A DNA stretch of 64,000 bases from Sediminibacterium goheungense (GTDB taxonomy: Bacteria; Bacteroidota; Bacteroidia; Chitinophagales; Chitinophagaceae): assembly GCF_004361915.1 (NCBI RefSeq), contig NZ_SNWP01000011.1, positions 930,001 through 994,000 on the forward strand, given 5' to 3'. This document shows, in pieces, positions 59,201 to 64,000 of this stretch (its first letter is position 1; every line of letters starts with the position of its first letter). The position numbers and the translations under genes are program-made. The notes under the pieces were generated by a model. It searched no databases. It worked only from the letters and a program-made list of their open reading frames with translations, and was not told the DNA's origin.

Positions 59201-59938
59201 TTAGAACCTGAATCCGATATTGATACCAGCTCCGCGAATACCTGCCCATGGGCCATCAGCCTGAATGCTGGCACCGGTTGAAGTAACAACGGCATTTTTA
59301 AATTTAAATGGTTTGGCATCAATACCATCGAGTTCAGCCTTAACAGCATCTCTTTCCTGTTGTGTATTAAATGCTTTTGTTACCCTAAGATCACCTTTAC
59401 TGCTTCCATAATGGCCGCCAATGATCCAGATATCCAAAGTCAATACTTTGAAAATTCTATGCTGCGTACCAAACATCAGACCCCCACTGGTTGATGTGAT
59501 TTTTCCAGAAACAGGGGCTTCATCTGTTACATTACCAGAACCATTATTATATGTGTACTTAATAGGTGCTGTGATATCAAAAGATGCAAAACGCATATAT
59601 GGTGCTACATAGAATCCTCTGAGGTTACCTTTACCTAAATAAAAACGTACTTCTGGGGTAAAAGCTGTATTGCCCATTTTAAAATTATTGAAGTTGAAGT
59701 CGGTACCATCTACCAGGTTTTCAAAAGTACTTTTGAATGGTAACGATCCTTTTGACATGGTTCTGAAACCGAGTGAAGCAGAAATTCTTCCGGTTAACTT
59801 TCTTTCATAAGTAAGGTGAAAGTTTTTGGCAACAAGTGAACTCAGGTTGAGTTTTACGATGTTTTTACCGCTTAATACAGGTACCTGTGCTTCCGAAATA
59901 AAAGGAAGACAGATGAATACAAAGAGCCATTTTTTCAT
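59201..59938 (-). CDS. Outer-membrane beta-barrel protein, DUF3575-like
   Basis: 245 aa with a signal peptide (KKWLFVFICLPFISEAQ). The mature start NIVKLNLSSLVAKNFHLTYERKLTGRISASLGFR is the pattern of DUF3575-like barrels (KLN...L...N.SL.YE). The strands FYVAPYMRFASFDI and GLMFGTQHRIFKVLTLDIWIIGGHYG follow, and the end IRGAGINIGFRF has a terminal aromatic. Function unknown. The Rrf2 regulator gene precedes it by 17 bp on the same strand, so it may be controlled with it. Confidence 0.75.
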   Translation of the reverse strand: MKKWLFVFICLPFISEAQVPVLSGKNIVKLNLSSLVAKNFHLTYERKLTGRISASLGFRTMSKGSLPFKSTFENLVDGTDFNFNNFKMGNTAFTPEVRFYLGKGNLRGFYVAPYMRFASFDITAPIKYTYNNGSGNVTDEAPVSGKITSTSGGLMFGTQHRIFKVLTLDIWIIGGHYGSSKGDLRVTKAFNTQQERDAVKAELDGIDAKPFKFKNAVVTSTGASIQADGPWAGIRGAGINIGFRF

Positions 59939-59955
59939 ACTGTTAGTTTTAGTGG

Positions 59956-60366
59956 TTACAAGGTAGTCAGATCGGCTACTGTTTTATTTTCGAGAATTTT
60001 TAAAGTATTGTCTCTCACTTCAATCATGACCTTATTCAAACCGCATTTCTTTTCATTGCAGTCATGACATTTTTCATAGAAATTGAGACTTACGCAAGGC
60101 AGTAAAGCAATCGGGCCTTCAATCAATCGCATTACTTTGGCCAGGGGGATTTTGTTGGGCTCGATATTGAAAAAATAGCCTCCACCTTTCCCTTTTTTAC
60201 TGTCTAAGAGTCCTGCTTTTTTTAATTCAAGCAGTATGTTTTCCAGAAATTTAAGCGGGATTTTCTTTTTGCTGGCTATTTCAGCTATAAGTATCGGACC
60301 CTCTTTTTTGCGTTCTGCCATAAAGGTAAGGGCTTTAAACGCATATTGAGTTTTTTTTGACAACAT
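59956..60366 (-). CDS. Rrf2-family regulator with a four-cysteine cluster motif
   Basis: 136 aa. N-terminal winged helix (LSKKTQYAFKALTFMAERK, then EIASKKKIPLKFLENILLELKKAGLLDSKKGKGGGYFF by segment) as in IscR/NsrR/CymR. The C-terminal part has C91, C100, C103 and C108 (CVSLNFYEKCHDCNEKKCGL). IscR and NsrR coordinate an Fe-S cluster with three Cys in this region, so cluster-dependent DNA binding is likely but not proven, and the spacing differs. Divergent from an exported outer-membrane protein gene (86 bp) and upstream of another. Confidence 0.9.
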   Translation of the reverse strand: MLSKKTQYAFKALTFMAERKKEGPILIAEIASKKKIPLKFLENILLELKKAGLLDSKKGKGGGYFFNIEPNKIPLAKVMRLIEGPIALLPCVSLNFYEKCHDCNEKKCGLNKVMIEVRDNTLKILENKTVADLTTL

Positions 60367-60452
60367 AAGGGTTACATTGAGGGGGTATACATTAATGGTG
60401 CAACTTTATATCATTGACCAAAAATGATTTTCTTTACAAAGAAATCAATCTC

Positions 60453-60980
60453 ATGCGAAAAATATCAAAACTTTCTTTATTTGTCATCATAATGATGATT
60501 TTTTCTACCACAGCAGAGGCCCAATTGCTTAAAAGGCCCCGGGCCTTGGCATTTGGTAATATTGCATATGCATCACCTGCCGGTAGTGGGTTGGATGCCA
60601 ATTACAGGGGGGGTGTGGCAGCTGAGTTTGGTGGAGGGTTGGGTTTAGGTAAAACCATTTTTACCGGTAGTGTAGGGTATCAGTTATTCAGCAGCAGACC
60701 GGGTGTTGCTGCAGGCAACCTTCGTATCATTCCTTTAAAATTTGGCGTAAGACGTTACCTGGCAGGAAGTATTTTTTTGCAGGCACATGGGGGGCTTGCT
60801 ACCCAAAGCTATGCGCATAGCGGTACAAAAGGCTCTTCTTTTGTGTATGAGTTAGGAGGAGGACTGAAATTGCTAAAACTACTTGAAATACAGCTAACCA
60901 CCAATAGCTGGAAACAACCTGTATCCACAACCAGATCGAATGCATGGTTTCTGAAAGCAGGCTGGTCGCTACGCTTATAA
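60453..60980 (+). CDS. Exported small outer-membrane protein
   Basis: 175 aa from the ATG at 60453, with a signal peptide (KISKLSLFVIIMMIFSTTAEAQ). Strands and glycine-rich turns (AVEFGGGLGLGKTIFTGSVGYQLFS-like, RIIPLKFGVRRYLAGSIFLQAHGGLA, FVYELGGGLKL) and the end NAWFLKAGWSLRL suggest an eight-stranded OmpW/OmpA-type barrel. A longer frame from a TTG at 60414 lacks a signal at the right place. Divergent from the Rrf2 gene and overlapping the convergent dapB by 6 bp. Confidence 0.7.
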   Translation: MRKISKLSLFVIIMMIFSTTAEAQLLKRPRALAFGNIAYASPAGSGLDANYRGGVAAEFGGGLGLGKTIFTGSVGYQLFSSRPGVAAGNLRIIPLKFGVRRYLAGSIFLQAHGGLATQSYAHSGTKGSSFVYELGGGLKLLKLLEIQLTTNSWKQPVSTTRSNAWFLKAGWSLRL

Positions 60981-61691
60981 ACCCAGTACTTCTTTCATGC
61001 TCAATACTCCCTTGTGACTAATAGCATATTCTGCTGCCAGAACCGCACCGCCTGCAAAACCTTTTCTATTGTGGGCAGTATGAATAATTTCAATATCATC
61101 GATAGGGGAACTATACCTGATTTTATGTGTACCCGGAGCGGGGTCAATTCTTTCTGAAATAATAGAAAGGTCTTCCGGGCGTGCAGCTGCTGTATTTACC
61201 CATTGTTTCTTTGTAGTAATAGCTGCCATAATTTGTTCTGCAAGTGTAATGGCAGTGCCACTGGGTGCATCTTTCTTCTGGGTATGATGTATTTCTTCCA
61301 TTGAAACATCGTACTCCTGGTGTTTACTCATAAGTCTTGCCAACTGCTGATTGATCTCAAAAAAAAGGTTTACACCGATACTATAGTTGCTTGCATAAAT
61401 AAGCGTTCCTTTTTTCTCTTCGCATAATTGTCTGGCTGCTTCAAATTGATCTAACCAACCAGTAGAACCACATACTACGGGAATGCCTAATTCAAGGCAT
61501 TTTGTTACATTACTGAAAGCACTGTGTGGGCTTGTAAACTCGATGGCAACATCTGCTTTGGCAGCATTTTCTGCATTGAGTTCGTGTGCATTGTTAAGGT
61601 CTACTTTTAATACAATTTTATGGCCTTTTGCTATTGCAATTTCTTCAATGGCTTTTCCCATTTTACCATAGCCAACTAAGATAATATTCAT
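60975..61691 (-). CDS. dapB: 4-hydroxy-tetrahydrodipicolinate reductase
   Basis: 238 aa. Reduces hydroxytetrahydrodipicolinate in lysine/diaminopimelate synthesis. NAD(P) site NIILVGYGKMGKAIEEIA; VAIEFTSPHSAFSNV; VVCGSTGWLDQ; the catalytic and substrate segment MEEIHHTQKKDAPSGTAI, with the His and Lys of the HHxxKxDAPSGTA motif; and C-terminal NRKGFAGGAVLAAEYA. Shorter than the E. coli enzyme, as usual for Bacteroidota. It follows the DUF5683 gene, with parB and parA farther upstream on the same strand, a conserved order in this phylum. Confidence 0.95.
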   Translation of the reverse strand: MNIILVGYGKMGKAIEEIAIAKGHKIVLKVDLNNAHELNAENAAKADVAIEFTSPHSAFSNVTKCLELGIPVVCGSTGWLDQFEAARQLCEEKKGTLIYASNYSIGVNLFFEINQQLARLMSKHQEYDVSMEEIHHTQKKDAPSGTAITLAEQIMAAITTKKQWVNTAAARPEDLSIISERIDPAPGTHKIRYSSPIDDIEIIHTAHNRKGFAGGAVLAAEYAISHKGVLSMKEVLGL

Positions 61692-61710
61692 TGTTTGCTC
61701 TTTATTGCTG

Positions 61711-62376
61711 TTATCTGATGTTCACCGGTTTTCTGGGCGGCGATTTAATATTCATAACAAGTCCAAATCCCGGCGACCTTGTAACAGGATTAAAAGTAGG
61801 TGTTACCTGCATACTCAGATCGCTGCTCACATCAAAATGTTTGAGATGGGCAAAAACGGTGGCGTCAGCAATCTGTAGGCCGTATGCAATGATAAACCAT
61901 AAGATAGAATAGTCTCTGTCTCTCCGGAATGCATTACGGTAGCTTTGCATTGATGTAATACTAAGGCCTTTTAGCTGAGGATCAATCAATCTGTAATCCG
62001 TACTGTCATAACCCGGTGCCTGTGCCTTAAACAAAGCTTCATAAGCAAACTTTGTTTTTTTGTACATACTATTATTGTAGAAATAAGTAATGGTAGGTAT
62101 GGCTAGTATGCCATATACAATTGGTATTTTCCAGTATTGTTTGTTATAAGCCTGTCCCCAGCCCGGCAACAATGCACGACGGGTAGCGATTTTTGGGATA
62201 TGTGGCTTGGTTGCTTTTTTGGGTATGTCTACACTATCTTTTTTGATAATAGTAGTATCCTGCGCCTGGTTGAACATGCTGGTGCCCGCCAACTGCTCTT
62301 TATCAGATTGAGCCTTTACAGCGAGAGCCCCTGTACAAAGGGCAAATGATAGTATGAATAGCCGGAATACACGCAT
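61711..62376 (-). CDS. DUF5683 membrane protein
   Basis: 221 aa. A signal or anchor segment (RVFRLFILSFALCTGALAVKAQ) is followed by a Lys/Pro-rich stretch and the DUF5683 domain: ATRRALLPGWGQAYNKQYWKIPIVYGILAIPTITYFYNN (by segment) with a membrane helix near 90-107, and a second hydrophobic segment (DYSILWFIIAYGLQIADATVFAHL). It ends with VMNIKSPPRKPVNIR. Function unknown. Almost always between parB and dapB in Bacteroidota; here it starts 7 bp after parB. Confidence 0.88.
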   Translation of the reverse strand: MRVFRLFILSFALCTGALAVKAQSDKEQLAGTSMFNQAQDTTIIKKDSVDIPKKATKPHIPKIATRRALLPGWGQAYNKQYWKIPIVYGILAIPTITYFYNNSMYKKTKFAYEALFKAQAPGYDSTDYRLIDPQLKGLSITSMQSYRNAFRRDRDYSILWFIIAYGLQIADATVFAHLKHFDVSSDLSMQVTPTFNPVTRSPGFGLVMNIKSPPRKPVNIR

Positions 62377-62383
62377 GTAATTA

Positions 62384-63307
62384 TTAGCTCACCGTTACAT
62401 TCATGGCATCTAGTATTTTGTTCAGTTCTTCCAATGAAAAATACTCGATGGTGATGCTGCCATAGCCTTTTTTATTATGCACCATTTTTACTTTGGTGGC
62501 AAAATGCGATGCTAAGTTATCCTCAATTTTCTTGTATGCCGGTGGCAGGTCAGTTTTTGCAGAAGATTTAACAGCCTCTGTTTTATCTGCCAGATACAAT
62601 TTACGAACCAATTCTTCTGTTTGGCGAACACTGAGACCGCGTTGCTGAATTTCCTTGTATACGTATAATTGTTTGTCAACTGTATCGATATTGATCAGTG
62701 CACGTGCATGTCCCATACTGAGGTTACCGTTTCTTACGGCCAGTTGGATGTCGGGTGGTAATTTCAGTAACCGGATATAATTGGTAACTGTACTTCTTTC
62801 CTTACCCATTCTCTCTGCTACCTGTTCCTGCGTATAGTCCAGTTCATCCATCATACGTTTATAGCTCAATGCAATTTCCACAGCATTCAGGTTTTCACGC
62901 TGTAGGTTTTCCAATAAAGCCAGTTCCAGTAATTGCTGATCATTGGCCTGTCTGATATATACGGGTACATCTTTTAACCCGGCCAGTTTTGCGGCACGAA
63001 AACGGCGTTCACCCGCAATCAACTGGTATTTATTACCAGCTAATTTCGAAACCGTCAGCGGCTGAATGATATCATGTAGTTTTAATGACTCTGCCAGTTC
63101 TTTCAAGGCCTGTTCATCAAAATCGCGTCGGGGCTGCTTGGGGTTGATTTGAATATCGCCCAGTGGTATACGGCTGATATGGGTAACCTGCTCCACTACA
63201 TCGGTTTTTAAAGCACCGGATGTGGTTTTCAGATCTGCATCAATATTCTGTAATAAAGAGCGTAGCCCTTTGCCAATCAGATCTTTATTTTGTTTTGGGT
63301 TGGTCAT
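62384..63307 (-). CDS. parB: Chromosome partitioning protein ParB
   Basis: 307 aa. CTPase/N-terminal ParB domain (about 45-130: ISRIPLGDIQINPKQPRRDFDEQALKELAESL, then LIAGERRFRAAKLAG with the GERRxRA box). The HTH domain has TQEQVAERMGKERSTVTNYIRLLKLPPDIQ, and a C-terminal dimerisation part ends near 300 (GYGSITIEYFSLEELNKILD). It loads at parS and drives origin segregation with ParA. No parS-like CACGTG palindrome was found in the window. A heptad repeat locus separates it from parA. Confidence 0.94.
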   Translation of the reverse strand: MTNPKQNKDLIGKGLRSLLQNIDADLKTTSGALKTDVVEQVTHISRIPLGDIQINPKQPRRDFDEQALKELAESLKLHDIIQPLTVSKLAGNKYQLIAGERRFRAAKLAGLKDVPVYIRQANDQQLLELALLENLQRENLNAVEIALSYKRMMDELDYTQEQVAERMGKERSTVTNYIRLLKLPPDIQLAVRNGNLSMGHARALINIDTVDKQLYVYKEIQQRGLSVRQTEELVRKLYLADKTEAVKSSAKTDLPPAYKKIEDNLASHFATKVKMVHNKKGYGSITIEYFSLEELNKILDAMNVTVS

Positions 63308-63308
63308 G

Positions 63309-63398
63309 GTAGCTTATGGTTAATGGCCTATGGCTAATGGTTAATAGCAAATAATGATGTTTGCATACAAAATTTACTATTCGCTATAGGCTATTCAA
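63309..63398. repeat. Heptad repeat with inverted partner (locus 6)
   Basis: Forward units GTAGCTT, ATGGTTA, ATGGCCT, ATGGCTA, ATGGTTA, ATAGCAA from 63309, sharing several exact units with locus 1. Reverse units from 63371 are AATTTAC, TATTCGC, TATAGGC, TATTCAA. They fill the gap between parB and parA, and the last units run over the parA stop codon (63391-63393). Confidence 0.75.
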
Positions 63399-64000
63399 TA
63401 ATTCTTTCTTCATTCGACATTTTTGTGAGCCCGTTGTTCTGTAATATTTCCTTTGCCAGGTTCAGGTAATTAATCGCACCCTTACTTTCTGCGTCATATA
63501 ATATTACCGGTTTGCCTACACTTGGAGATTCACTTAAACGGGTATTCCGGTGAATGATGGTCGAGAAAACCATTTCATCAAAATGTCTTCTCACTTCGCT
63601 TACTACCTGATTGCACAATCGTAAACGACCGTCATACATAGTCATTAATATACCTTCTATCTGTAATTCAGGGTTCAACCGGCTTTGTACAATCTTAATC
63701 GTATTCAACAATTTGCCCAGCCCCTCCAGCGCAAAAAACTCACATTGCACCGGAACAATGACACTATCAGATGCAACGAGTGAGTTTACGGTAATCAACC
63801 CTAATGAAGGAGAGCAGTCGATAATGATAAAATCGTATTTATCTTTTACCGCATCAAGTATTCCTTTCATCACATTCTCTCGATTCGGATAATTGATCAT
63901 TTCAATTTCAGCACCTACAAGATCAATATGCGATGGAATAATGTCAAGATTCGGAATCTCGCTTTTGAGTATTACATCAGCCGCTACAGCATTATTTACC
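63391..64000 (-). CDS. parA: Chromosome partitioning ATPase ParA (Soj), C-terminal part
   Basis: The reading frame stays open to the window end, so the N-terminus with the deviant Walker A box is cut off. About 203 residues are visible. They contain LDIIPSHIDLVGAEIEM, the Walker A'/B region YDFIIIDCSPSLGLITVNSLVASDSVIVPVQCEFFALEGLGKLL (by segment), LNPELQIEGILMTMYD, and SESPSVGKPVILYDAESKGAINYLNLAKEI, all standard for MinD/ParA ATPases. It works with ParB in chromosome segregation. First in the order parA, parB, DUF5683, dapB, each on the minus strand. Confidence 0.94.
   Translation of the reverse strand, partial: VNNAVAADVILKSEIPNLDIIPSHIDLVGAEIEMINYPNRENVMKGILDAVKDKYDFIIIDCSPSLGLITVNSLVASDSVIVPVQCEFFALEGLGKLLNTIKIVQSRLNPELQIEGILMTMYDGRLRLCNQVVSEVRRHFDEMVFSTIIHRNTRLSESPSVGKPVILYDAESKGAINYLNLAKEILQNNGLTKMSNEERIIE

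Noticed and set aside
62384..64000. parS site near parA/parB
   Set aside because: I found no GTTnCACGTGnAAC-like palindrome; the few CACGTG-like words (about 5244, 10537) are inside genes and not symmetric beyond the core.
1..64000. tRNA or rRNA genes
   Set aside because: I looked for T-loop-like GGTTCGAATCC words and paired acceptor ends; the few GTTCGA words (e.g. near 1291, 12634) are inside protein genes without cloverleaf context.

Overview
This window looks like chromosomal DNA of a Bacteroidota bacterium, most likely of the family Chitinophagaceae or a close relative. The evidence is the TAnnTTTG type of -7 promoter box, the lack of Shine-Dalgarno-led starts, many short Sec signals ending in A-Q, and families typical of the phylum: type IX secretion plug protein, TamL lipoprotein, Porin_10, HYC_CC_PP, DUF5683, DUF4382, and the parA-parB-DUF5683-dapB cluster. 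Nearly all of it is dense core genome. I see no phage, insertion sequence, CRISPR array, tRNA or rRNA. One RNA gene is clear, the small signal recognition particle RNA at about 22.4 kb. The family-level placement is inference.

Layout. 0-3.5 kb: a four-gene leftward operon (LiaF-like membrane protein, DUF4288, LytS-type kinase, LytTR regulator cut by the window edge) and an EamA exporter. 3.6-9.6 kb: dapD, tsaC-like, a glycosyltransferase, CCA-adding enzyme, a pRiA4b-like protein and miaA. 9.6-23.2 kb: outer-membrane protein, lipoprotein, proS, the DUF898/M48/truB run, tamL, TrmH-type methyltransferase, LolE-like permease, type IX plug protein, SRP RNA and fsa. 23.3-31.6 kb: oxidoreductase, S9 peptidase, an OmpR/HAMP two-component system, a Usp-like protein and two small membrane proteins. 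31.7-42.1 kb: accessory-like singletons, including a WYL regulator, DinB, YdeI, a TetR unit with two copies of one operator, NIPSNAP, an M20 peptidase, a Tet-type MFS exporter, an exported RidA and an M61 peptidase. 42.3-45.6 kb: cold-shock protein, purine nucleoside phosphorylase and porin.

45.6-54.1 kb is the most specialised region: seven same-strand genes forming a metal-handling and efflux unit. In order they are a HYC_CC_PP protein, an HMA protein with a cysteine-rich tail, a second exported HMA protein, an unrecognised beta-barrel-like protein, a small His/Asp-rich membrane protein, a CzcA-type RND pump fused to a TolC-like outer-membrane factor, and a lipoprotein adaptor. After it come aconitase, a mini PspC, kdsA, an L-threonine dehydrogenase-like SDR, an Rrf2 regulator flanked by outer-membrane proteins, dapB, DUF5683, parB and partial parA.

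The most unusual non-coding signal is a set of six intergenic loci built from degenerate 7-nt tandem units. Five of them fold back on a reverse-complement array of the same period, giving long imperfect (in one case perfect) hairpins. Different loci use different heptad sequences but share the 7-nt period and the head-to-head arrangement. Their function is unknown to me. Heptanucleotide tandem repeats (STRRs) are known in filamentous cyanobacteria, but I cannot tell whether these are related.
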